From Baaleninema simplex PCC 7105 (GTDB lineage: Bacteria > Cyanobacteriota > Cyanobacteriia > Cyanobacteriales > Geitlerinemataceae), in assembly GCF_000332355.1 (NCBI RefSeq), contig NZ_KB235958.1, positions 3,140,800 through 3,182,207 on the forward strand: a stretch of DNA of 41,408 nucleotides, given 5' to 3'. The position numbers and the translations under genes are program-made. Below are positions 9,901 through 17,517 of the stretch, piece after piece. Under the pieces are notes generated by a model that saw nothing but the letters and a program-made list of their open reading frames with translations, made no database searches and was not told where the DNA came from. The stretch's first letter is position 1. Each line of letters starts with the position of its first letter.

Positions 9901-10011
9901 GAGACTGTCGCTGAAGACGTGCAACCAGACGAGGGGTGTTTGCCAGAGGTAACACTGGCCGTGCGGCATATATTGAGTTGGCGACAGGAGCGATTCGAGA
10001 GCGGTCCACAT
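6934..10011 (-). CDS. hybrid histidine kinase: ethylene-binding domain, PAS, CBCR-like GAF, HisKA, REC
   Basis: A 1025-aa membrane sensor kinase. Residues 25-120 hold three transmembrane helices matching the ethylene-binding domain of plant ETR1: Asp35, Tyr42, Ile45, Pro46, Cys75 and His79 have exactly the spacing of ETR1 Asp25, Tyr32, Ile35, Pro36, Cys65 and His69. A coiled coil, a PAS_3 domain (about 200-320) and a phytochrome-type GAF (about 345-520) follow. The GAF has Cys456-Tyr457 where cyanobacteriochromes attach bilin, while the DXCF position reads DTYL (425-428). HisKA has His553 in MSHELRTPLN; HATPase has the N and G boxes; the receiver acceptor is Asp849. The architecture resembles Synechocystis Slr1212 (UirS/SynEtr1) plus a receiver. 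It overlaps the downstream REC-GGDEF-EAL gene. Confidence 0.92.
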   Translation of the reverse strand: MWTALESLLSPTQYMPHGQCYLWQTPLVWLHVFSDSLIALSYYSIPGLLVYFVRQRQDVPFRSVFWLFGAFIVACGTGHLLEVWTLWHPAYWLSGSVKAVTGLVSLYTALTLVPLLPQALALPSPERLRTINQQLECEIQHRKEAEAALRQAYDRLEQRVRDATQDLRDRTTELLETNTHLETEILQRQDAETALRRSEERWQLAVQGSNEGIWDWDLQSDRVFFSAGWKKLLGYEDDEIADDPGEFWTRLHPDDIATVRNAIATHLQQQTDYTVEFRMQCKDRRYKWILTRGRACWDDTGRPIRMTGSHIDISDHKQAETALRESAARERAIARIITRMRKTLDLEKIFSATTEELRNALECDRVLVYRFLPDWSGTYVAESVIQTYHPLIDTANLHPKLTRVAVQRVGCAASILESADDIVQDTYLQETQGSFYRQGKTYRAVTDIYHAGFDDCYLELLEQLEARAYIIVPIFCGKTLWGLLATYQNDRPRQWTAANIKIVVQIGSQLGVAVQQAELLARTQQQAVELQQAKETAEAANRAKSEFLANMSHELRTPLNAILGFTQLLQRQFSSASEQGQHLETIAGSGEHLLDLVNEILDMSKIEAGRVELEERNFDLYRFCDRLASMLHLKAQSKRLRLHFDIEETVPQFIRADDRKLQQVAVNLLGNALKFTETGSVTFEVRLRSLDPIAASCVLHFAVEDTGPGISEDERALLFEPFVQTSTGLQTTGGTGLGLTIGRRFVRLMGGEMQVESQVGRGSRFFFDLRVKLAIASDLVSEGELPHRLTVLAPNETIYRILVAEDEPTNRSLLVRLLKTVGFDVREAENGRAAVDCWREWKPHLVWMDMRMPVLDGYEATRTIKNASNGCETVVIALTASAFEDERQAVLDAGCDDFVRKPYRAAEILAKIQQHLGVQYADDSGDLSDDLVKESLSETDERDSIEFQGDRTIECDRIPAEWLERLHDAALQGSDDSVFELAAELPETEASLARTLSDWARNFRFDRILNFIDLTTRDPNEIHDC

Positions 10012-10295
10012 AGAACGTCAGTCAGAGGTGGCAACAACAGAGCGTTAAATCTTGGTTCTATTGTCTGGTAGTTCTGGGAACCCGATCTCTTTAAAAATCT
10101 GTTGTCTTTTAAAGTTTTCGTGAATTTTATGAGTTGGATCGATATTTTCTCGGGAACTTTCGCTTGAAACTGGTTTGAAATTTAGCGAAATTCACTGAGG
10201 CGATCGCTCGAACTCGCTTTCTAAAATGAGAGTGTTTCTAGGGTGTATTGGGATACTGAAAGCCTCAACAACGGTTTTTCAGTGTAAAAAAACTG

Positions 10296-10691
10296 ATGTT
10301 CGTTCCCACTTCTTCGTCTGTGGTTCGCGACAGTGCCGAAACCATCGCACAAGGTGCGATATTACTGCTCAATACTCGCAGTCACGTTCTTCGGCGGTTG
10401 TTGCGGTGTTATTGGGTTTGGCAAGTTCCAGGGCTGAGTGGCTGGGTCGTTCGGTTAGCGTTACAGTCTTATAGAACGCAGCCGTTTACCTGTCCCTGCC
10501 GGTATTCGGATATTGTCGAGGTCGCCCGCTTGTTACTCGGCGATCGCGACTCTGTTAAACCTCTGGCAGCAAGGCAGTCGAGCTTGAAGTCGGCGTTCGA
10601 GGAAATCGAGCGCAATGCTTGGCTGCGTCCGGCCGTTTTGAGCTATTTTGCCGATCGCCTGCGAGAGTCCGAACGTCCGGTGCGTTTTTGA
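10296..10691 (+). CDS. hypothetical protein, 131 aa
   Basis: Not recognised. The frame encodes a basic protein with several Cys residues (a CPCR motif near residue 80) and Trp/Leu-rich segments, and no clear signal peptide or membrane helix. Codon use resembles neighbouring genes, and a strong plus-strand terminator follows 50 bp downstream, which is the main support for a real transcript. No convincing ribosome binding site precedes the ATG at 10296, so the start is uncertain. The 284-bp region before it (10012-10295) shows no gene and must hold the promoters of this gene and of the divergent kinase. Confidence 0.5.
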   Translation: MFVPTSSSVVRDSAETIAQGAILLLNTRSHVLRRLLRCYWVWQVPGLSGWVVRLALQSYRTQPFTCPCRYSDIVEVARLLLGDRDSVKPLAARQSSLKSAFEEIERNAWLRPAVLSYFADRLRESERPVRF

Positions 10692-10739
10692 CCGTTTTCT
10701 TTGGGGTTTCTCTCTTCTTTTCTTTCTCTCTCTACGTCG

Positions 10740-10772
10740 AAATCCCTCGAGGCTAAGCGTTCGAGGGATTTT
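10740..10772. terminator. hairpin terminator
   Basis: AAATCCCTCGA (10740-10750) pairs with TCGAGGGATTT (10761-10771) around a 10-nt loop and is followed by further T residues. It can end the plus-strand hypothetical gene and, on the other strand, transcripts running through the tRNA. Confidence 0.8.
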
Positions 10773-10801
10773 CTTATTTCTGAGTCGCAAGTGCGACTTA
10801 A

Positions 10802-10874
10802 TGGAGCTAAGCGGATTCGAACCGCTGACCCCCTCAATGCCATTGAGGTGCTCTACCAACTGAGCTATAGCCCC
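10802..10874 (-). tRNA. tRNA-Ala (anticodon GGC)
   Basis: The reverse complement folds as a standard 73-nt cloverleaf: acceptor GGGGCTA/TAGCTCC (one G-T pair) with discriminator A, D-arm AGCTCAGTTGGTAGAGC, anticodon stem CCTCA/TGAGG with loop ATGGCAT giving anticodon GGC, and T-arm with GTTCGAATC. No CCA is encoded. Confidence 0.95.
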
Positions 10875-10954
10875 GTCCGACGATTTACTATTATGCGCGA
10901 AGCTTCGACCGTTTGTCAAGAGGTTTCGGAATTTTTTTTTCGGACTGGCGATCG

Positions 10955-11143
10955 TCACGCCATTTGGCTGAGATAGCCGACGTAGTGGCTCATAAGGAAG
11001 TATACCGTCATCATGGCAGCAGCGGCAGCAGCCACGAGCGTTCCCGCAAACATCAAAGAAAATTCTCGATGTTCGATCGCCTCTTGCATTAGATGTAGCG
11101 ACCAGGCGACCAAGGCCACCACGACGAACAGAATTACGATCAT
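10955..11143 (-). CDS. small two-helix membrane protein
   Basis: A 62-aa product with two hydrophobic helices (about 1-19 and 32-52) separated by a charged turn (EAIEHREF). No known family is recognised. Helix 2 contains a run of alanines. It lies alone between the tRNA and hisF on the same strand as hisF, 130 bp beyond the hisF promoter side. Its composition and ATG start make it a plausible small gene, but a chance frame cannot be ruled out. Confidence 0.55.
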   Translation of the reverse strand: MIVILFVVVALVAWSLHLMQEAIEHREFSLMFAGTLVAAAAAAMMTVYFLMSHYVGYLSQMA

Positions 11144-11273
11144 CGATTTGCCGAGCGGGACTCATTTACTTGACATATCTTAACACAATTGATTCGAGAA
11201 GGTGGGGGGTGAAGCAAGAAAGTCAAAACTCTCGCAACCCCCGATATGTCAAGCGATCGCGCCGCTCTAAGAT

Positions 11274-12044
11274 TTAGGTCGATCGCACCGTCACCGCGCG
11301 ATCGGCTAAGTATTTCTTAATCTCGTCCACACTCAACTGACCGTAGTGCAGTAACGACGCTAATAAAGCCGCCTCTGCTTTCCCTTCCGACAGGGCTTCG
11401 TAAATGTGCTGACAGTTTCCCGCCCCTCCCGAGGCAATGACGGGAATTTCCACCCGTTCGGCGATCGCCCGCGTCAGTTCTAAATCGTACCCCGCTTGGG
11501 TTCCGTCGGCATCCATACTCGTGACCAACAGTTCCCCCGCGCCCCGCTTCGCCACTTCTTCAGCCCACTCGAGGGCGTCGATTCCGGTATTTTCCCGACC
11601 ACCGCGCACGTAAACGTCCCAACCCGGATTTGTCAGGTCTTTACGGCGTCTGGCATCGATCGCCACCACAATACACTGATTACCAAAGCGATCGCTGGCA
11701 CGGTTGATAAACTCAGGGTCGCGTACGGCCGACGAATTAATACTGACTTTATCCGCCCCCGCCCGTAACAAACTTTTAATGGTTTCTAAGGATTGAATGC
11801 CGCCGCCGACGGTCAGGGGAATAAAAACTCGTTCGGCGGTGCGGTACACCACATCGATGATGATATCTCGTTCTTCGTGGGTGGCGGTGATGTCCAAAAA
11901 CACCAACTCGTCCGCCCCGGCGTCGTTATAAGCTTGTGCCAACTCGACCGGGTCTCCCGCGTCCTGTAAATCGACGAAGTTGACCCCCTTAACCACCCGT
12001 CCGGCACTCACGTCCAAACAAGGTAAAATCCGTTTCGCTAACAT
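11274..12044 (-). CDS. hisF: imidazole glycerol phosphate synthase cyclase subunit HisF
   Basis: Uses ammonia from the HisH glutaminase to close the imidazole ring of IGP and release AICAR, a joint step of histidine and purine metabolism. The 256-aa (beta/alpha)8 barrel begins [12 protein letters not shown] with catalytic Asp11; the second catalytic Asp lies in VVAIDARR (about 130). Phosphate-binding glycine motifs TVGGGI and ASGGAG are present. The length and both ends match the family. hisC is also in this window (26966-28030) but far away, so the his genes are scattered, as is usual in cyanobacteria. A TnpB element lies 80 bp upstream of its start. Confidence 0.97.
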   Translation of the reverse strand: MLAKRILPCLDVSAGRVVKGVNFVDLQDAGDPVELAQAYNDAGADELVFLDITATHEERDIIIDVVYRTAERVFIPLTVGGGIQSLETIKSLLRAGADKVSINSSAVRDPEFINRASDRFGNQCIVVAIDARRRKDLTNPGWDVYVRGGRENTGIDALEWAEEVAKRGAGELLVTSMDADGTQAGYDLELTRAIAERVEIPVIASGGAGNCQHIYEALSEGKAEAALLASLLHYGQLSVDEIKKYLADRAVTVRST

Positions 12045-12116
12045 ACTTTCAAATTTCGATATTTGGGAACAGCGCCAGACGCGCCCCGAGACGCGACGCT
12101 CAACCAGCGTGAACTA

Positions 12117-12148
12117 CCACTCATCATCGCGAGGCGATTGATGAGTGG
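12117..12148. other. right-end hairpin of the TnpB element (candidate omega-RNA 3' region)
   Basis: CCACTCATCA (12117-12126) pairs perfectly with TGATGAGTGG (12139-12148), and the inner TCGC/GCGA extends the stem, with GAG in the loop and one unpaired T. The hairpin overlaps the last codons of tnpB. Subterminal hairpins in this position are typical of IS605-family right ends, where the guide RNA of TnpB also ends. Confidence 0.65.
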
Positions 12149-13326
12149 CTTCCAGCTTCAGTGGGAATTGCCTCGGGAAGCGTCGAACGAATTCGACCTC
12201 CCTTTGGCCTTACATTCCCTCCACTGGCAGAAGCCCCGGTTCCCGAGGCCCAGATCCGCAAGCCTTCGTTTTTGAGATTGATTGCCGCATTGATGTCTCG
12301 ATCGTGAATCTGCCCACATTGCGGACATTCAAACGACCGCACGTCAAGTCCCATCTTGGGAAGCGGTAATAGAGTTTCCGAGCAAAGGTGAGTGCTAGGA
12401 AAGAATCGATCGACTTCTAGATAGACTTTCCCATCTGCCTCAGCCTTGTATTTGAGCATCGTCGAAAACATACCCCAACCCACATCGCCGATCGCTTGTG
12501 CGAGGCTGTGATTCCTGACCATGTTCTTAACTGCCAGATCTTCCACCACAATCACTTGGTTTTCGTTAACTACCTTGCGGGATAGCTTGTGGAGAAAATC
12601 GGCTCTGGAGTTGGCAATCTTGCTGTGAACCCGCGCCACGAGCCGTCTAGCTTTTTGGCGAGAGTTCGAGCCTTGTTGCTTCCTCGACAGTTTTCGCTGT
12701 TTGCGTTTGAGGTTACGCTCGTGCTTCTTGAGGTGACGGGGATTGTTGTATTTTTCACCGTCAGAAGTCACGGCAAAGTGTTTCAACCCTAAGTCGATGC
12801 CAATGGCTTTGCCATCGGCATTGGGTTCGGGTTTTTCCGAACCGTCGTCGATAAGGATTGAAGCGTGATAGCGTCCGTCAGGATTACGACTGACGGTTAC
12901 AGTTTTGATTGTCCCTTCAAACCAACGATGAACGCGACAGTACACCTCTCCAATCTTGGGAAGGTGTAACCGATCTCCGTCGAGTCTGACGTTTTGCGGG
13001 TATTGAAGGGATTGCCGCCTGTGCTTGCTTTTGAATCGTGGATAACGAGCGCGTCTTTCAAAAAAGTTGACAAACGCTCTCGACAAGTTCAATACCGAAC
13101 TTTGCAAGCATTGAGAATAGGTGTCTCCCAGCCATTCCAATTCTTGCTTCCATTGGGGAAGCATTTTTTTGAGTTCCATCCCCGAGATGCCTTTCCCGGT
13201 TTGGCGGTAGGCTTCCGTCGTCAGTTGCAGAGAACGGTTCCACACAAAACGGCAGCAACCGAAGGCTTTCGCCAGGGCAACTTCCTGCTCCCCCGTGGGA
13301 TAGATTCTCAGCTTGACGACTTTCAT
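12124..13326 (-). CDS. tnpB: TnpB RNA-guided nuclease
   Basis: A 400-aa TnpB/OrfB family protein, ancestor-type of Cas12, which cuts DNA next to a short motif using a guide RNA from the element's right end. The RuvC triad is visible: Asp178 in GIDLGLKHF, Glu262 in VVEDLAVKN, and the HDRDINAAIN motif (341-350). The N-terminal helix-turn-helix and WED-like part are full length. The zinc knuckle keeps CPQC (334-337), but the first pair reads CSET (315-318), so one of four cysteines is missing. I chose the ATG at 13326 over an in-frame TTG at 13338 because MKVVKLRIYPT is the usual start. Cleavage activity cannot be judged from this. Confidence 0.9.
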   Translation of the reverse strand: MKVVKLRIYPTGEQEVALAKAFGCCRFVWNRSLQLTTEAYRQTGKGISGMELKKMLPQWKQELEWLGDTYSQCLQSSVLNLSRAFVNFFERRARYPRFKSKHRRQSLQYPQNVRLDGDRLHLPKIGEVYCRVHRWFEGTIKTVTVSRNPDGRYHASILIDDGSEKPEPNADGKAIGIDLGLKHFAVTSDGEKYNNPRHLKKHERNLKRKQRKLSRKQQGSNSRQKARRLVARVHSKIANSRADFLHKLSRKVVNENQVIVVEDLAVKNMVRNHSLAQAIGDVGWGMFSTMLKYKAEADGKVYLEVDRFFPSTHLCSETLLPLPKMGLDVRSFECPQCGQIHDRDINAAINLKNEGLRIWASGTGASASGGNVRPKGGRIRSTLPEAIPTEAGSHSSIASR

Positions 13327-13449
13327 TAGAGGAAACAAAACTCGTGTTAAAAACAGTATAGTAGATCGAACGGCTTACCCGCCACTTTGCCGCCGCGTAC
13401 AGGCTGCGCTTCAATCGGAGATTAGAAACGCAGGATTCTCGCGGGATTG

Positions 13450-14217
13450 CTAAACCAAACTCAGCGACATTAACTCGTCCGCCATCTCGAAATTCGAGGT
13501 GACGTTCTGCACGTCGTCGAGATCTTCGAGGGCGTCCATCATTTTTAACAGCGATCGCGCTCGATCTGCGTCGGTGACTTCAACAGTATTGCTAGGAATC
13601 CAACAGAGTTCGGCGCGATCGACCGTAAACCCCGCCGCTTCGAGGGTATTGCTCGCCCGTTCCAGATTTTCGACGGTAGTATAGACTTCCGCCCCTGGCG
13701 TGTCTTCTTCGATTTCCGTGAGTTCGTAGGAATCCGCCTCGGCTTCTAGCGAGACTTCTAACAGCTTGTCTTCGTCGATGTCTCCCGAGAGGGTAACGAC
13801 TCCCTTGCGATCGAACATCCAACTGACACAGCCGGTTTCCCCGAGGTTTCCACCGTTTTTACTGAACGCCACGCGCACGTCCGCCGCCGTGCGGTTGCGG
13901 TTGTCCGTCAGGGCCTCGATAAGAACCGCCACGCCGCCGGGGCCGTAGCCTTCATAGCGAATGGCTTCGAGGGCGTCACCGTCACCGAAGGTTCCCGATC
14001 CTTTGGCGATCGCCCGTTCGATGTTGTCGTTGGGAATTCCCGCTGCTTTCGCCTTGGCTACGGCGTTTCGCAATTGGAAATTTGCCTCGGGATCGGGCAA
14101 GCCGCTACGGGCCGCGACGATAATTTCCCGAGAAATCTGCGTGAATATTTTACTTTTTGCCGCATCGACACGGGCTTTGTGGCGTTTGATGTTTGCCCAC
14201 TTACTATGTCCAGCCAT
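13450..14217 (-). CDS. YebC/PmpR family protein
   Basis: A 255-aa cytosolic protein of the YebC/TACO1 family. It begins MAGHSKWANIKRHKARVDAAK, the diagnostic N-terminus, and carries the GPGGVAVLIEALTDNRNRT motif. Family members have been described as DNA-binding regulators, and more recently as ribosome-associated factors that relieve stalling during translation; which role applies here is unknown. Full length and intact. It lies on the same strand as the chlG-to-bioY run, 67 bp after bioY, and could be read from the same transcript. Confidence 0.93.
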   Translation of the reverse strand: MAGHSKWANIKRHKARVDAAKSKIFTQISREIIVAARSGLPDPEANFQLRNAVAKAKAAGIPNDNIERAIAKGSGTFGDGDALEAIRYEGYGPGGVAVLIEALTDNRNRTAADVRVAFSKNGGNLGETGCVSWMFDRKGVVTLSGDIDEDKLLEVSLEAEADSYELTEIEEDTPGAEVYTTVENLERASNTLEAAGFTVDRAELCWIPSNTVEVTDADRARSLLKMMDALEDLDDVQNVTSNFEMADELMSLSLV

Positions 14218-14284
14218 AACCTCTCGATCGCGCGATCGATCGTCTCAGGAGATCGATCGGCCTCTCTCACTTTTCAGTAAAACG

Positions 14285-14854
14285 TTAATAAAATAGCAAC
14301 AATCGAAACAGGTACGACAACACCGTGACCGCGCAGGCGATGGCGAACTGTCCCGGTAACGGTTGCCAAGAATATAGGTTCGCCGACGCCCACCATTGGG
14401 AAAACGACGGCTGCAACAGGGCTGCATACAACAACCCCACGAGATGCACCGTAGCCAACCCCGCCAAACAACTGATTCCCAAAAACTCCACGCGACAGGG
14501 TTTTTGAAATGCCAACCACCCGCACGCCCAAGCCCCCGGAATAAAGCCGAGGAGATAGCCGAAAGACGGTTCGCTCAAATACCCCAATCCGCCCCCTTGG
14601 GCGAAAACGGGAAACCAAGGGGTCAATCCGAGGGTGACGTAGGCAATTTGCGAAAGCGCCCCAGCATTTTTACCGCCGAGACAGCCGACTAGCAATACGG
14701 CACCGATTTGATACGTCACGCCCAGGGAAACCGTTTGAGTCGTGTCTTGGGTCAAACTTCCCAACGGGTTGGCAACGGAAGCCTCGACCATCGTACCGAG
14801 AATGGTGAGGAACAACCCGATAAACGCCCAAAGTAGTTCGATGGGTTTGCTCAA
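14285..14854 (-). CDS. bioY: BioY family biotin transporter substrate-binding subunit
   Basis: A 189-aa integral membrane protein with about six hydrophobic segments. The features of BioY, the S-component of ECF-type biotin uptake, are present: LGLTPWFPVFAQGGGLGYL followed by SFGYLLGFIPGAWACGW. BioY can work alone or with EcfAA'T; none of those genes is nearby. The start used is TTG at 14854; no in-frame ATG precedes it close by, so the N-terminus is approximate. It sits between the psb35-like gene (124 bp upstream) and the yebC-type gene. No biotin-repressor site is recognised. Confidence 0.85.
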   Translation of the reverse strand: MSKPIELLWAFIGLFLTILGTMVEASVANPLGSLTQDTTQTVSLGVTYQIGAVLLVGCLGGKNAGALSQIAYVTLGLTPWFPVFAQGGGLGYLSEPSFGYLLGFIPGAWACGWLAFQKPCRVEFLGISCLAGLATVHLVGLLYAALLQPSFSQWWASANLYSWQPLPGQFAIACAVTVLSYLFRLLLFY

Positions 14855-14977
14855 GAGTCGCGCCCTCGAAACCTGTTTGAAATGGCGAACCGCTCGATAT
14901 TGTACCAGTGGATATGGGTCTCGAACGGTTCGTCTTCGAGAACGTTGTTCTTTAACTCGACGTTCTCAGTTGGGGAA

Positions 14978-15199
14978 TTAAGCGTCTTTGTCGCTATCGT
15001 CAGACGCATCGGTGTTAATTTTCGGAACGATATTCGGCCGTTCTGACCCTTCCCAACCCGCAGGACGTTTGGAGTTATACCAGGCGATCGAGCCGCCCAC
15101 GACAGCCGCGATGAATCCGACAACATACACTAATGTAAATGCCAAAGGAAAGCCCGATTCGGATTTTACGGCCGCTTCCATCAATAGGTTTTCTAACAT
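14978..15199 (-). CDS. Psb35-like photosystem II (CP47 module) assembly protein
   Basis: A 73-aa single-span thylakoid protein: a short N-terminus, one transmembrane helix (about 18-38, FTLVYVVGFIAAVVGGSIAW), then the conserved YNSKRPAGWE stretch and an acidic tail. This matches my recollection of the family named Psb35 (Synechocystis Ssl2148), reported to bind the CP47 antenna module during photosystem II assembly; the match is from memory, not from a search. A good Shine-Dalgarno (GAGGGA) precedes the ATG. It follows the PBP gene by 73 bp and lies in the run that begins with chlG, fitting a chlorophyll-protein assembly role. Confidence 0.65.
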   Translation of the reverse strand: MLENLLMEAAVKSESGFPLAFTLVYVVGFIAAVVGGSIAWYNSKRPAGWEGSERPNIVPKINTDASDDSDKDA

Positions 15200-15272
15200 A
15201 AATCCCTCAAATTCACCGATTTGTTCGCGTGGATGTTAAACTTGCATATTTTATCAAGTTTTGTGCTTTGAT

Positions 15273-17507
15273 TTAACGGTCGGGATCGCGCTGAGGAGCG
15301 ATCGCCTCTCCATCTATCGCCTCGGGTGGCGGTTCGGACTCCGACGGAGAAATCAGTTTTTCTGGGGGAATCGTGGGCGTCGGCGGTGTGTTTCGGAACG
15401 GTTCGGGTTTCGTGGGTTCGTTGAATTCCGGTTTCGATAAATCGTAATGACGCTCGAAATATTCTGGCGTCCCGTACTCTAAGGACGGATCGGGGGTTTT
15501 GACCCGAACGCTGTCCCCGGCTTGCCCCGGCGTCTCTGGATTTAACCAACCGCCCTCGTCGGAAGAGGTTTGAGAGGCGTCGCGATCGCCGTTGCGTTCG
15601 TCGGGTTTCGCCTCTAATTCGATCGCCCGCGTTTGCAAGTTGGGCAATTCGGGAAAGGCTTCAGCGGGAAACTGAGAGGCGATTTGCGAGACGAACTCGT
15701 GCCAAACGGCGGCGGCGGTGCTGCTGCTGCCAAAGGTGGGGGCGTTGTTGTCGTTCCCCAGCCACACCCCCACCGCTAACTGGGGAATATAGCCGATAAA
15801 CCACAAATCCCGCGCGGCGTCGGAGGTTCCGGTTTTTCCCGCCACGGGGCGATCGCTCAATTTGGCCGGTCGTCCGGTGCCCGAACTCACCACTTGCTGT
15901 AACATCCAAGTGACGATGGCGGCACTGTCGGGATCGACGGCTTGGTTCGGTTTGGCTTGGGTTTTGGCGTCGTACAACACCTCGCCTTCGGTATTGACGA
16001 TGCGGCGAATTCCCGTCGCCGGATAGTGTTTGCCTTTGTTGGCGAGGGTTCCGTAAGCGTTCGTCATTTCGAGTAACGTCACCTCGAACGCTCCCAACGC
16101 TAAAGGATAGACTTCTCCTAACTTCGATTCGATGCCCATCGCTTTGGCGACTTTTAGCGTCGGTTCGAATCCCACGTCAGCCAGCAATTTTACAGCAATC
16201 ACGTTAACCGACTGTGCTAGGGCGTCGTGTAGTGGCATCGCCCCGGAATAACCGCCGCCGAAGTTCTTGGGTTGGTAGCCGTCGATGACGAACGGCGTAT
16301 CTTTGTAAACATCGTAAGGGGAAAATCCCGCCGCGATCGCTGCGGAGTAAATAATGCCTTTAAACGTCGATCCTGGCTGTCGCAAGGCTTGGGAAGCCCG
16401 GTTAAACTGACTGACTTCAAAATCCGTTCCGCCGATTAAGGCTTTAATTTCGCCGTTGCGAGGATCGATCGCCGCTAACGCTGCTTCGCCAAACCCCTCC
16501 ATCGCCCCCTTCGTCGCCACGGCGTCTCTGACGACGGTTTGGGCGAGTTCCTGCCATTGGGGATCGAGGGTCGTTTCGACGATTAACCCTCCTTTTTCGA
16601 TTTGTTCGTCCGTCAGGTATTTGGGGAGTTCCTGCCTTACGAACGTCGTAAAATAGGGCATCCGCAGTTGTAACCGCTTCGGCAGACTGGGATCGAGAAC
16701 CAGGGGTTCGCGCGTGGCCGATCTCGCTTGCGCTGCGCTGATATATCCAGCTTCTGCCATGTCTGCTAATACTTCATCCCGTCGCTGTTTCGCCAGTTGA
16801 GGGGAGTTGAGGGGCGAAAAATCGCTGGGGGCGGCGGGAAGTCCGGCAATCAAGGCAATTTCGGAAAGGGTGAGTTCGTTAACGGATTTGGTGAAATACA
16901 CCCAAGCGGCATCGGCGACGCCGTAAGCCCCCGCCCCGAGATAGACGAGGTTGAGGTATTTTTCGAGGATTTCGGCTTTGGTAAAGCGTTCTTCAATGCG
17001 CTGCGCCAGTCGTGCTTCTCGGAGTTTGCGATCGAGGGTAATATCTTGGGTGAGAAAGACCATCCGCGCCAGTTGTTGGGTGATGGTACTGCCCCCTTCG
17101 ACCCAGTTTCGCGCCCGTAGGTTGGCTCTGGCGGCGCGGGCGATCGCTTTATAATCGATGCCGTCGTGTTCGTAAAATCGGCGGTCTTCTGCGGCGAGAA
17201 TCGCTTGAATTAAGCGTTTCGGGGCGTATTCGATTTGTAGTTCGTCGTGGGTGATGGGGCCGGTTTGCTGCAAAATCGACCCGTCGGCGGCGAGAATCGT
17301 CATCGTACCGCGACGGGCGAAGGTGGAAACGGCGTCGGGATCGAGTCCTTGGAGACTGCGATCGATCGCTTCGAGTTTTTGCCGTCCCCAATATACCGTT
17401 CCCCCTGCAACCCCCACGAGACTCAGCGCGATCGCGCCGAAAATCCACCATCCGATTTTGGAACGAGACGAAGGCGGGGGAGGAGAGGGGAACGTTTTCT
17501 CGAGCAT
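15273..17507 (-). CDS. class A penicillin-binding protein (PBP1A-type)
   Basis: A bifunctional peptidoglycan synthase anchored in the plasma membrane, with glycosyltransferase and transpeptidase domains on the periplasmic side. The 744-aa protein has a proline-rich cytoplasmic start, one transmembrane helix (about 17-39), and a GT51 domain with AEDRRFYEHDG (catalytic Glu106) and EGGSTITQQLARM. The transpeptidase domain carries all three motifs: STFK (Ser379, Lys382), SVN (432-434) and KTGT (557-560). The tail after about 650 is Pro/Glu/Arg-rich, low complexity and probably disordered. Its start lies 10 bp after the chlG stop, so the two are almost certainly co-transcribed. Confidence 0.95.
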   Translation of the reverse strand: MLEKTFPSPPPPSSRSKIGWWIFGAIALSLVGVAGGTVYWGRQKLEAIDRSLQGLDPDAVSTFARRGTMTILAADGSILQQTGPITHDELQIEYAPKRLIQAILAAEDRRFYEHDGIDYKAIARAARANLRARNWVEGGSTITQQLARMVFLTQDITLDRKLREARLAQRIEERFTKAEILEKYLNLVYLGAGAYGVADAAWVYFTKSVNELTLSEIALIAGLPAAPSDFSPLNSPQLAKQRRDEVLADMAEAGYISAAQARSATREPLVLDPSLPKRLQLRMPYFTTFVRQELPKYLTDEQIEKGGLIVETTLDPQWQELAQTVVRDAVATKGAMEGFGEAALAAIDPRNGEIKALIGGTDFEVSQFNRASQALRQPGSTFKGIIYSAAIAAGFSPYDVYKDTPFVIDGYQPKNFGGGYSGAMPLHDALAQSVNVIAVKLLADVGFEPTLKVAKAMGIESKLGEVYPLALGAFEVTLLEMTNAYGTLANKGKHYPATGIRRIVNTEGEVLYDAKTQAKPNQAVDPDSAAIVTWMLQQVVSSGTGRPAKLSDRPVAGKTGTSDAARDLWFIGYIPQLAVGVWLGNDNNAPTFGSSSTAAAVWHEFVSQIASQFPAEAFPELPNLQTRAIELEAKPDERNGDRDASQTSSDEGGWLNPETPGQAGDSVRVKTPDPSLEYGTPEYFERHYDLSKPEFNEPTKPEPFRNTPPTPTIPPEKLISPSESEPPPEAIDGEAIAPQRDPDR

Positions 17508-17517
17508 GAGATTTTCG

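Larger units (their letters stand above)
12106..13345 (-). mobile_element. solitary TnpB element (IS200/IS605-type, no TnpA)
   Basis: One tnpB gene between hisF and the yebC-type gene, with a subterminal hairpin at its 3' end and no Y1 transposase gene beside it. The exact ends are not certain. The 3' end probably lies a few bases after the hairpin, where the minus strand reads GTAGTTCAC (about 12106-12116). The 5' end lies somewhere in 13340-13440. It may be an ISC-type element or an IS605 derivative mobilised in trans. Confidence 0.7.
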
